DNA of 64,000 nucleotides from Strix aluco (Eukaryota > Chordata > Aves > Strigiformes > Strigidae), in contig NC_133937.1 of assembly GCF_031877795.1 (NCBI RefSeq), forward strand, positions 19,123,501-19,187,500, given 5' to 3'. The notes below the pieces were generated by a model. That model searched no databases. It had not been told where the DNA came from and saw nothing but the letters and a program-made list of their open reading frames with translations. Every line of letters starts with the position of its first letter. Within the stretch, counting starts at the first letter, position 1. Made by a program: the position numbers and the translations under genes. Below, piece after piece: positions 25,191 through 38,000 of this stretch.

Positions 25191-25959
25191 CTAACAGAAG
25201 TCCAACAATAGCCGTGGCTTTCGTGACTTCAGTGCTAATAGCCGTTGCAAGGCTGCCGCTACCATAGTGCATTAGGTAGAAAAGATCCAAGGGATCCAAA
25301 AATGGAATCCTTCTCCAACCTACAGCTCCAACTCAAAGTGAACCACAAGCTGCAGAGTTAAGAATTAATTCAAGATAAGAGGACCCCTTAACTCTAACTC
25401 CAACTATTCAAGTTCACTTGTCCACAGACTGGAGACTTGTTTTTTTCCTGAGCTTATGCTTTTCAGACACATTCCAGTGGAAAAATTGCTGATGCAGTCA
25501 GTTATGTAATTTTGCTGTCTTCAGTGAAGCTGTGTATATATACTTCATTGGGCAAATTTGGCTAGATGCTGGTGATGCTGAAACCAGAGCAAAATGTCTC
25601 ATTTGTGTTACCTCTGCAGTAATGACAGTGATAAGAATGTGCTATCAATTTTACCCAGTTTTAGCATCAGAAGTGTAAAAAGTATTTGGTTTTTAGTTTT
25701 TTTAACCTGAAACTTGTTAAAGAAATACACCTAGACTAGCACACAGAAAACAACTTAATCGTGTGCCTTTTACATACTTTGGAATGTAATTCTGGAGAGG
25801 AATTAACAGACACTGTTGCTTCAAAACATTCAGACATCAAAAAGAGAGCATAACAAAATGTTTATTTGCAGTCTCCATTATCTCCAATCCAGCGTTCACC
25901 ACTTTTCATACATGAAGTACCAGAGATGCTTTCTATATTCACTCTGCCTCAACTGAAAA

Positions 25960-25967
25960 TATTTACA
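25960..25967 (-). promoter_or_regulatory. Pumilio-type motif UGUAAAUA in 3' UTR
   Basis: TGTAAATA on the minus strand is an exact match to the Pumilio consensus, near the distal end of the putative UTR. Confidence 0.4.
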
Positions 25968-28084
25968 ATTGTATTTATCTAAAACACTTGATCAAGATTG
26001 GCTATTGCTACACAACTATTTACCCAATTCTCTGGCCTCTGTACCAGAAGTGGGAAGAGAAGCACTGGGCGGCCAACTGAAGAGTTACCAAAAGGTTGAA
26101 TTCAAGAACCAGAAATCCTAAGAAACAACCATGGAAAGAGGAGTGTTGGCTGTAAGCTCTTTATTTCTTCCATAAAAGAGGAAGGACTACATCATCTAAG
26201 CAGAGCTTCCGAATTCTATTAAGCAAGATGGTTCAAGCTATACCCACAGTTTCGGGGGGCGGGGGGGGCAAATAAATAGCCTTGCCCCAAATAGCAACCA
26301 TAAAGACAAGCTATTGAAAACTGGTCACATTTTGCACTCCTTCAGAAACCAAAGGGAAGGGGGAAAACAAAGCAAACCCTCAACTTACTCACGTGCTAGG
26401 GTGGAAGTATAAAAATGTCTATTATTTAAACACAGTACTTCTCCAGAGGAACGTGCTTGCAGAAACAAAAGCAATGCCTGTGCAGTAAGTATCTTTTCAA
26501 TGTCACTTCAAAAGCTATATAGTCCTATCTGGATATGCGAAATCTAATAATGCCAGAGGATAGAGAAAGCAAGTAGGCAGCCCACCATTCTGTGGCATTA
26601 AAAAGTGATTAAATGAAATTCACAACCGTTTAGTGACATTTCTGATAGACTAATCACATAGCAGTGCTCTAAATAGAGAAACAGACCCATTATCAAAATA
26701 TTCCCTTTAAAAAACTTGTATCTCAGCAGAGTACTTAATGTGTTTATTGTGTGGAGATAATGGCTTCTCACTTCAGATTTAGAAGAACATGGATGAAAAG
26801 AGGGCTTCCCACACCTGTATGCACTAGCAAGAACTAGTACAAAACCCATTCTTTGCTCTAAGTCTCCATGTTTTGGAAAAAAGGAAAACTAACTGTTGAC
26901 CCAGTTTATAAGCTCATCTTAAAATCAGCCTGTACTTTAAAAAAAAAAATTATCTTCTGTTAAACAGCAGAGTGTTCAGCTACAGACACCAACCATTCAC
27001 GTGAAGCAAAACTTAATTATTTTCTGACAGATTGGTTGAGACTGGCCAGGGAAATCAGAGCTGAAAGCTCAAATACTTTTCAGAAGCCACGTACAGCAGG
27101 ATGCATTGCTTCTCACTATTACCTATCAGTCCGGTTCTCCCAACCTCCAACACAACCCTGCCAAAGCATGGTTGTTTCTCACTGTGGCTACTGCACGATC
27201 AGTGCTTTTTATATAGAGACAATACAGTGCTAATCAATACAAATACTGTGCTCATTTTTTAAATTCAGGAAGTTGCCTTCTCCATGGCAGGTGCTCTATT
27301 TCAGACAGCCCCGCTGATGAAAACATCCCTATGTGGCAGATGCCTGAAAAAAAAAAAAATCATCAAGCCAACTGGCTCTCAAATCTGTCACAAACACATT
27401 CAGGATATTTCTAGCTAAATACAGTGCATAATTAACAGTCATCTTAGAAAGACTTAACCTTTATTTGCTCATTTATTTCAGTCCACGCTTACCCCCACTT
27501 TTCTCAGTACACTAGGTGGATCACAAAACAGATTTCTCCACAAACAGCTCAGCCAAGAAGAATCTTTTTGGGCTGGTCATCCACTTTGGAGCTGTATTGT
27601 ACAATACAGTTGTAAGCAAATTCTGAATTTAAAGCATGGGGTTTTGATATTTGAAAACCACACTAATATTGTATACAGAAACTGGTGTTCAGCAGTATTG
27701 CCTTTTCAAACATTTTCAACTGCAAACTCATCTATTTTCACAATCAGAACATTTTTGTCTGAAAAGTTTATTTTAGTTTTCTGAACACTCTAAAGCAACT
27801 GTGCTTTTGATGTTACACAAGTGTCCAGATAGGATTAACAAAAATTAAAATGCTCTAAATTACAAATTTAATTCCTGTAAGACCTTGAGAAAGGAAATAG
27901 AACAGAAAAGCATGACATACACACATCGTGAAGAAACCCCAACTTTTCATGCAATGGCAGGCAAGATGTAAAAAGCCACCCAAATTCACACATTTTTACA
28001 CCGAATCATCAGAAAAGTACTCTGTAGTAAATCTGTACATCCAAATACATTTGGGATCTACACCTAAGTTACATTATTTAATGT

Positions 28085-28092
28085 TATATACA
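28085..28092 (-). promoter_or_regulatory. Pumilio-type motif UGUAUAUA in 3' UTR
   Basis: TGTATATA on the minus strand matches the UGUANAUA element bound by PUM1/PUM2. An AATAAA at 28098-28093 lies immediately before it in transcript order. Confidence 0.4.
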
Positions 28093-29024
28093 TTTATTAC
28101 CCCTTGTATAATGTCTAAAGGAAAATCTTCATTTAAACCCAAACAAAAAAAAAAAAGCAAGACTAACTTGGAAAAAAGGAGAATCACTTTAGACATTCAG
28201 TTAAAATGTTGGTTTTGTTTTAATCTAGACCTCAGAGTGTTTATTAAAAAACAAACAATCCTCTTCATTTAACATTTTGCTTTCTAACTGTACAGTAAAT
28301 TGCATTGCAGAGAACACATCCCGTCTTCAGACTGTATTTTCTTTGGATGGATTTAAGATGTAGCTGGATATTACTTTAAAGATAAATAAAGGGAAGTTGG
28401 TCCAACTAGAACAATAGCTGATATATTACATGCATATGGGTTTTTTATATATTTTAAATTATTTTTTAAACAAATGAGTGTAGGGTATAGTTGATATCGC
28501 AAATAAACCAAAAAGCACCTGGAGTCAAAATATAAAACATACCTCCTATCCTGGCAATGGCAGTAAAAATCAGAAGAGTAATCTTTCTGGAACAGCATTT
28601 TTACATAATTTAGAAATGTTAAGTACCAGGAAGACTACTAATCAAGTAGTTTTAGCAGCCAAGTTTCCCTCTTTTTATTGAATGGAACAAATGCTTTAAA
28701 TAAACCGTTTGTCCTCTTCACTGAAGAGAGCTAGTCTATTCATCTTTAATGAGCTAGGTTTTTTGTTTTTTGTTTTGGGGAAGATTAGCCACGTACTGTA
28801 GTAATGCCTACTGCATATAATCCAAGCATTTGCTGTGAACAGTTGGAGAAAGCAGTCAGTAAGAACCTAGGATCAATGAAATAGATGTTACTTTAAGCCA
28901 TCCACAAAATGGAGACCCATATAGTGCCCAGTGTTAAAACCCAAATCTCTTCTCGCGCTTTTTGTTGTGCAAGTTCATCCCCATGAAAACAGGAACTGAT
29001 CCATAGTTCAATTTTCTTATTTCC

Positions 29025-29092
29025 TTAGTCAATTTTCACATTAGTGTAGATTTTACGAACAAAGGCACTTGTTCCCATGTAACCAATAGCTC
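29025..29092 (-). CDS. TM9SF3: TM9SF3 last coding exon (C-terminus and stop)
   Basis: It encodes [20 protein letters not shown] and D, then TAA at 29027-29025, about residues 569-589. It completes the last membrane span and the cytosolic tail with its terminal KxD motif. The acceptor is TTTTGCAG. Confidence 0.97.
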
Positions 29093-32000
29093 CTGCAAAA
29101 CAAACCGAAAACACTGTTAGAGCTGATCATCAAAATAAGACAGCAGTATAAAACACACATACTTAAACAGAGAAAGTCACATAAAGTATGCACTCTGCAC
29201 ACAGAAAATTATTTACCTGCAATTCTTGTTCTCAAACTCTAATTATCCATGCTCCCAGTGAACGTCTGGCAAGAACTCCCTTAAGTCTAGCAATCTAAAT
29301 CCATTAAGCCATCTTACCAAGAGGCCATGCTCACTTGGCCCCGATAAATATAGCAACCCCCTACTGCTGCCAATAACTGGGTCCCTTTTTCTGAACAGAG
29401 GGTAAAAAACATACAATCACCCACTCTGCAGGGAAGGTGGATGGGAGGGCGGGTTTTTATTATAAGTTACATGCCTTCTGGATGAGTGTTTTATTGGCAG
29501 ATGGCTTTTTCCTTCCCACAAGGCACAAATAATAATAGATCCCCATCCCAGGAGTCTTAAACTCCAAGGAGGTCTGTACAAAGAGATTAAACTAGTAGCA
29601 GTTAGTAGTTAAAGGAAATTGCAACCTGTGGTTTTCAAATTAGTAAGAGTCATGAGCAGAGTATGCATTGTCACAGCAGTAACAAAAGAACAGGTCACTG
29701 GGTTTCTGATAGGGGCAACAGTTTGTGCTAAACCCAAAATACTGCAGGACTAAGGACATCTAGAAAAATAAAAGCAATGCACTGGTCCAAGACCTCTTCT
29801 CAGAAAGAGATTCAGCAACCTACCTGGTCAAACCCAGAACCTCAGGTTTGCCAGACTCAGTAAATACTGTTGTCTTACAATATCCAAAGGGATACCTTCA
29901 CCTCTTCCAAGCAAAATGAGAGTAAATCAATCTTGTGGAAGTCAATTTGGCTAATTGTCAGGTTAGAAGTGAAGTTGAAAATCAAGCAAGAATTGTAGAC
30001 AACTGCTATCAGATTGCCAGAATAACACATCATAAAATATTGGAAGAAAAGGACAGAGAAATCAGAGCCTGTAACTCACTACAGAGAACTCCTAACATCA
30101 AATGTTTGGATGCTCAGTAGAGAACAGACTCTAAACAGAAAAGATATTTTTGCTTCCCCAAAACAATACAGAAAAGCCCAGAACAAAGCATGAAACAACA
30201 TTTTCGGTGATTTGGGATGCACCAGACTTGCACAAGATGTGTTATATACAAAAGCCTAACCAACGCTAAGTCTTCTGCCAAGACTTCATTTTCCAATAAA
30301 AACAAAGTTGTTTTTGCCTTTAGAAATTAAGGTCATACAGACCTGCTGCTAGCATTGCTGACCAGAGTTATTCAGAACCTGGACAGTTCTTTAAATCCTG
30401 GGAACCGACTGGATAATTCATGAGGTCAGCCATTAAGCTCACAAAATTTTGGTTTTTAGACCCCCCAAAGCCCCACATTCATATCTAATCAGGAAATCTG
30501 TGCAAGGCAAACCTGATGCATTGTTCCAATGCTATCAGAGCAGTAAAGAGCATGTGGAGTCAGCCCCTGTGCTGCACAGCATTTCAAACTGTATAAATAT
30601 CATGACAACCCTTCCACTGGCCAGCAAATGAGGGATTTGTATTACTAACTTGGACAAAACAGAGTTTGATTAAAACAAATACAGCAGACAGAAGATCAGG
30701 TTGTTGCTTGCAAGCATTAAGTGTGCTGAGGATGCAGCAGAGGGAAGGCCTGGCAGTTCAAAGAGAGACCAGTACAGCATTCCGACAGACCCAAGCACGG
30801 GCTGTTCAGAGGAGGCAATGTGAGCTTGGAGTCATATAGGAGCACAAACAGAGTCTTCTGTAGAAACTTGTCTTATGCAGTAAATGGACAAAATCATGGC
30901 ACTGGACTCCCATTTTAAGACTCATCATGTTTTGCCTGTTCAAGCAGACACTGCCAACAGATCCAATGCCCATTTTAGTTGCTAAACTCAGATACATTCC
31001 AGAACTTGTTCTTTGAGTGTTTCTCTAGTGATGGGATGACATATCAGGGAGATTTGGGAGAGCAAAGCATTGTGTTTCACTTGGGATCTAGAGAATGCGT
31101 GCATGAGATGGAAGTGAGGGGGAGGAGTAGAGAGTGGCAGTCACATGACACCACAAGCTCTCAACCCCATAAACAAATCATAACCTATTCTGAATCACAG
31201 GAGCCTTATCCATGAAGGCCACTAATGGCCAATACCCAAGGCAGGGGTTAAGCCTCAAGGCTACTTCATGGGCATTGAATAAAACATGGGGCAGGGAGGG
31301 GGAAACCCTAGACAATGACTACTAAAGAATGTCTTCCTGAAACAAATGCTGGACAGTTGGCTCATTTGAGTAAAAAAATCCATAGTAAAGGGAATGATTT
31401 ATTTATTAAACACCTTATCAGATTATATTTATAACTTGCTTATGGCCTATGTAGGTTTAGCAGAAATAGACTACAAGCATATTTCAGCAGAACAACAAGC
31501 TTTTAAATAAAGAGAAAAATTAAAATAGTGAGAAAGAGCAAACACAAAACAGAAAACTTAATTCCCACCTATTACTTCAAACCAATTAACACTACAGTTG
31601 TGACTTTGTAAACACAGATTTTTTTTTTTTTTTTAAAAGCCCTTCAATCATACTTACAGTATTTATCTGGATGCTGAAGTGTGGTATTGCAAGAGGCCTT
31701 TCTATACTACCTAGCTCCTAAGCCATCCACTGAGCTGGGGAATAAGTTTTATTCTTTTCTGTCACTAAGAGGGAAACATGAGGAGCTGAAAAGGTCTGGA
31801 AGTTCTCATGGGCTCCCTACTGTCCAGTCCCAGAACTGAGATGCTCTGCAGAGGGCAGCAGACTTTGTGGATCAAAGCATCCCACTACATGTGGGATTTG
31901 AGTTTCCTAGGCATTGTCAGGGGCACTAAAACCAGAGTTGGATGATACAAGCCTACAGAGTTTCCCTGTGGCTGCTTTGGATCCAAATTAGTTTGTCTCT

Positions 32001-35000
32001 CATCCAACTGTGAGACGCTGAACACGCCCATTCGCATGAGCCTCCAAAGCACAGTTCTGCACACTTTTCACAGGAGATGTACAGTCAGTAGCACGCACAC
32101 TGCACAATTCTTTAACACAAATGTCTTTGTTAGACCTCAATGGCAGCAAGTTCCCTAGACAAATGCTTTTTGACAAGGGAATTTTTTTCTTCCCTCCACA
32201 TGCTGCAAATGGGAGTTCTCAGTAAAAAGGAATCTCACAGCTTCTCTTCCAACACACTTAAGAAATCTCAATAGAGCTGTGGACATAAAGTTTAAAGTGT
32301 TAAAGTATTTTCTGATTTTGAATACATTTGGATTTCACTCTAATATTCCATCAAGTAGTGTCCTACCATGATGAGAAAACATTTGACAATCTTCCTTTTC
32401 CATGTTTTAAAAAACACTTTAATTACAGAAACTGGTGGGCAAGTTTGGCTTCTGCATCATAGACATTTTAATCAATACCAGCCTGAGCACTTTAAAAAGA
32501 AAAGATTAGAGCTGAAAAGCATAAGCCTATTAAAGGAAAAAAAAAATGGCTGCAAGACTACCAGAACAGCAGGGAAGTCTTGTAATGTGCCAAGAACCTG
32601 ATGAAGCAAGATTAGATTGTGTGAAAGAAAAGGGGAACAGGTACTCAGCAGTTAAGAGATTATTTCCCTCCCCTTTTTAAAAAGCATTGTGAAATTACCC
32701 ACTCTCTTGGGATATCAAGAAATGTATACTTTACAGAAAGTGAAGTTCCTGTAAGACATCACGTGTCTCAAATATCTAATTCAAATAAATCCTTCCACTA
32801 GAGTCTATAGGACTATTCATCCACTGCTAAGAAGGAAAGTATTAAACAAGGATCACACATAAAAAGCAAATAATAACATCATACAAAAGTGCAAAAGAAG
32901 CAAGTAGCACTTTCTGAAAGTCATAAAGCAAAGGATAAAAATAAAGCTAACAGGTGAACAAATATATTTGACTTTATCAGAGGACCTCCATGTCAAGAAC
33001 TATGTTTTTCTCTAAATATCTGTCAAAAGAGTAGCTTAAAAAGCACAGAATTTCAGCTGCACAGAGGAGCACTCTCATGTGAATATTCCAATACTTATTT
33101 CTCAAGTGTTATCCTGAAGTTTCAGTCCTTTCTCTTCTGGTCACCCTCATATATACATGCCACAAGATACAGATGGTGGTGTCATCAGAATTGTGATACC
33201 ATTGCTGCCTCAATGGGTATACCTAACTCCTTGTCTTGGTGCAACAGTAAAAACTCCAAAACAAAATATTAGCATGAACTCAACTTAATTTGGACTTTAT
33301 TTTGCAGAATTTCTTGCCCAGTATTGAGTCCTTCAAGCTTGCCCTGAAGGTGAAATGCTCTGCACAGTACATAAATTATCTTCCTATCAGAAGACACAAT
33401 CCACAGAAATCTCCTATATTAGGTAGGAACCAAGTATAAGCAGAGAACCCTAAGATTCTTTTTAAAGATTGTAAGCTTTTTTGAGCAGATCTTGCAGACA
33501 TACACACTCCACCACCAAAACCACAGAGCTAAAAATCAGGAACATGACAGTCTGAAAAATTCTGACAGAAAACTGTCAATATATTTGAAACTTACCACAC
33601 ATTATTCCCAAAGCTGTGCTAAATACTGCCATATAACCAAAGTAAAATGATGTTTGAAACAAGCCATACATCCTGAAAAAGAAAGATAGGAATTTATGCT
33701 AGGTATTTTCCTCAGTTTTTATCAGTAAACTTATTTGGCAATATGGTAACCTGATACTGAAGCAAGAAAACTACACTTACTTTGTCTTGAAAAAGTAGTA
33801 GTAAAAGGAGTACATGTAAACATAAATCGCAGTTGATGCCGCAGAAAGAAAGCTTGTCCATTGCCTGAAAGCAAACATGCATGTCCATCATATATCTAAC
33901 CAAAAGGCTTCCCAAGAATATGCACAATGCACTAAAACCTTACCCTGAAAATAAAGCGTACTGATTCTACAGACTTACTTAACAACATCTACATGTTGTC
34001 TGCTGTGACAGAAGCTTCTACGGCAACAGCTACCACTGATACCAGGTGATGATCTGACTTCATATGCCTGTGTGCCTTGACATACTTTTTTTTTATATGT
34101 ACATACAGGCATACACAGATGCACATACACACAGAAAGCTCCTGTACAGAAAGGATCCAAGAACTGGTTTTATTCCCTACAGCTAAAATCTGGACATGGG
34201 ACACTTTGAAAAGACCCATCTAGACTGAAGAAACATTACTTTTCTAGAAAACTCCCACAATCTGGTTAACTATGAAAATAATGCAACACTTACCACCTGT
34301 AATCCTCTGCATTTAGCAGGAAATATGTACAAACGATAGTCACACAAACTGTCACAATGCAGAGGATAACCAGAACCAACATCATAAAGCCATAAACATA
34401 GTAGATCTTGTAAGCCCAGAATGAAGTAAAAATGAAATACCTGAAGAGAGTAAACAGAATATGCTGATGTATTGTAATTGAACTTAAATTATTATAATTT
34501 TTAATCAAATTGGCAAATAGCTGACATACTCACATTTCAATAAAAATTGATCCAAAAGGGAGGATTCCACCTAGGCAAACAATAACAGCTGGTTCCATGA
34601 ACCTGAGAGATATTAAGGTTAGTTTAGGGACAATTTTAATCCTTCATTTATAAGTGTATTGAGACATATAACCAGATAATTAACATAGCACAGAGAATTA
34701 TTTAAAAGGCATGCTAAGAACATTTTTGCCTCAGACCAGCATATTAGAAAGAAGATTCCCCCAAAGATGTCATGTGTATGGATAGAAGGAGGAGTTAGTC
34801 TTGGGGAAAGCTGAAACAAAACATAAGGCTCATGCCTATCACCTACAGGCATAAGGTTAGGCATCTAAGCAGCCTTAAAGGCTACAGAAAGAATCTCTTT
34901 CGCCCAAAAAGGGCCTAAGCAATCAAGCCCCATAGCATCCACTACCCTCAAATGAAGGCAGGCAGGGAAAACTCAGCACTGTTGATGCCTACAAATACAG

Positions 35001-38000
35001 CAAAAAGCGCAAAGAAAATTTTGCAGGGTGATGGTTATATAATTAAGAACCAGTGTTTATTTTTAATGCTATACTGAGTCATGAGCATATGGCCAAAAAT
35101 GAATACTCAGCTACCTGTCGATGATACTGTCACTTACTAAAGGTGACCTCTCTGCAGTACTTGCAATGACACCGAATCTACCTAGTAACCAGTGATTTAA
35201 TTTGCAGTTTCTTTTATTATTTATAGGGAGACTTGTCTAAGTTGATGGTGTGCAATTTCATCATCTTCAAGAGAAGTATCTTATTTCTTTTTATCTGTCA
35301 GGCTGATCCATAAAAATCCATCAGATCCCCAAGATACAGGTCACACTATAAATCAAATCCTAGCATCTGAACTGCACAACCCACCACTAAGAAGAGACTA
35401 AGTGTGCTGCACTTCCTAGATATCATGGGTGTACATGTCTCAGTGCCCCCTTCACTTTGCCTGTTCCATTCCTCTGAACAGGGAAAGCAATAAAAATCTA
35501 TTAAAAAATCCTCTGAGGATATTTTCATTTCCATAGCTTGCTGCTTCCATCTCAGAATTAAATTAATAGGAAAAAAAGACTGCATTCATGATTTTCCAAA
35601 AAAACTAAGTCTACTTTTTGAGACTAGGCACCCCTTTACATTCACTTCAAAAATAATGCAAGGCTTATTCACAATTCAAACCATATACCTGGAATGTTCT
35701 AGGCTTTGTGCCATCAACAAAAGTGCAAAATTGGGAACAGCATTGCAAGCTTCTCCCCACCATCACCCTGCAAATACGTCTCAGCTTGTACATGGAGACT
35801 ATCAACAAGAACAGGTCTGCCTCCAAGGCACATTCAATCCTAAATCTGTAAGAGGCACTAACTAAAGAAGAAAGGTTTAGTTTCAAGATACCTAATACAA
35901 CAACTGGGTTAGGACCATCCTTTTTACATAAGAGACTAAAGACCATTTCAGGCCAAACATGAATCTGTGATCCAGGACTGTAAAATCTGATGCAACTATT
36001 AACCATGGTGTTTTAATTCAACAGAAAAATCATATTAAGGAAATGTCAGTAGAGCTGCTGTTCTAGACACAACTCATTTTTTTTAAAAAAAAGTTATTTC
36101 AGAAAAAATTTTAACGATCACACCTGAAAAGTAATTTTAAACATACTGAAGTGAATACTTCTAGTTAATACTCATGCTTGTCTTTACCATTTTTTCTCTG
36201 GTATTGGACGAGGCACTGCATTGACACGACATGGAAAATTAGGCTGTCCTGACAGATTTCGGCCAAGAATTGTACCAACAAGGTTCAATGGAAGAATGAC
36301 AAAGAAACAAATACAGCACACTGCCACCTGTAAGCAAAAAATAAATAATAATTTTAAAAATCAGATATAAAATGGCAAAAGATAACTAACCCACTCTGTA
36401 TATATTAGTCCTTAGTAGTTATTGCTGTAGAATCATACTCCTAGTTCTGAAGCATTAGTCAACATACATGTATTTTATCAAATGGAAGTACTTATTTCCT
36501 GAGAAACTTCCTAATAAACATTATTAAGTAAATTTTCTTGCATCAGTTGAGACAACAGAACCATCTAATCATTATACTCAAAACATTGCACAGGAAAGAA
36601 ATTGAAATCTTCATGGTACTTCATCACAGAAAATTTTGTCAGCTTCGCAAACTTTTGCAGAGCGTGCTATCCCTGGGAATGAACATTTAGCAGTTAGGCA
36701 GTTGCACACGAAGTTACAAGTGCTGGGTACAAAATTTTTAATCCAATCCAAATAAGAAACCCAGAGAAGAATTGCAAAGCTATGTCAAAATACTACCAAT
36801 CAAAATTTTGGGTTCAATTTTCTCTATTATCCACAAGGTAATTAATAACACAGACTGCCAAAGACACAAGTAACCACTGGCATGCACAGATACGCAATTT
36901 AGAAGCACAATGGCCCTACTTAAATATAGAGATTAGGTTTATGCACAATGCAGCAAAGTCAAACCAACGTTCCAGCTCTTTTTAATGAAACAGCCTCCCT
37001 AAAATTTTACCATGAGTCATCTTTTTTCCAGTATATGTATGTAACTCTACTTTTGCTGTTCCTTGAAGGCAACATATTTTTATCTTCCAAAACAGGAAAA
37101 TTTCAAATGTTTAACAAGACATTCTCTACTCCTAACTCTTTGGCACACAATGGATTAGCAATAGACAGTTTAACTTTTTGATACTGATAATTAAAGACAG
37201 AACAGTTGCCTGTAATGCAATAACCATAGTCCTGAATATTGACTCTGTGACCGTCTCTATGCAAACATATGAAAATACTGTCTTTTAAAAGCACTGTTGC
37301 CTGAGGCTCTGCGTACAACCTGGTGCTTCCTGAGCAAAGAAGCTATATTCCTCTTTCACTCCATCAGCACACAAAGTCCATGGCAGCAGATTAATCCAAA
37401 ACAATGAACAGAGGACCAGATCTAAGAACCACACACTGACTTAAGAAGCAGTTACTCCAGGATAAATAAAGGCTGTTCACATATGTTATATTTACAGAAA
37501 TCTACTGCAAGCAGCTGAAAAGCAAGAACTGCTAGGCTTCGTGAGATGAGAAACTGCACTACATCAGCTCAATACAAACTTAGCATTAAGTCAATCACAC
37601 CAGTTTAAGGCAACATCTGTCAAAAGGTTATCCCTCTATTACTGACTTGTATATCATTACTAGCCTAGGCCAGATGTGAACAGAAAACGTTGTCTGGAGT
37701 TGGATAGAGCAAGCCTTCATGCTTCACAGAAGGGGTACAGTACACCAAACTGGTGGTCAACAAGCAGAAGCACTGTCCAGACTGCTCTGTATATCTTTGA
37801 GATTATTAAAGAACTGCATCACGAGCCACTAAAATATGAAGCTTCAGTGGTAAATAAATGGGGTTTGTGGGGCAGAGTTTTTGGTAGTGTGGGAGGGGGA
37901 GGGGGCTATAGCAGTGGCCCCTGTGAGAAGCTTCTCAAAAGCTCCCCCAGCTCCAAGTCAGACCCACCTCTGGCCAAGGCCGAGTCAATTAGTGAAGGTG

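Larger units (their letters stand above)
25165..29024 (-). other. TM9SF3: Probable TM9SF3 3' UTR (about 3.9 kb)
   Basis: This is the AT-rich, intron-free sequence directly after the TM9SF3 stop codon. The end is inferred from an AATAAA at 25190-25185 (minus). It would give a UTR of about 3.86 kb, close to the roughly 4 kb I recall for human TM9SF3. Other AATAAA motifs within it (for example about 25860, 27480, 28093 and 28674) could give shorter forms. It contains two Pumilio-type motifs, an 18-base palindrome at 27592-27609 and a C-rich tract (minus strand) at 26254-26268. Confidence 0.5.
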
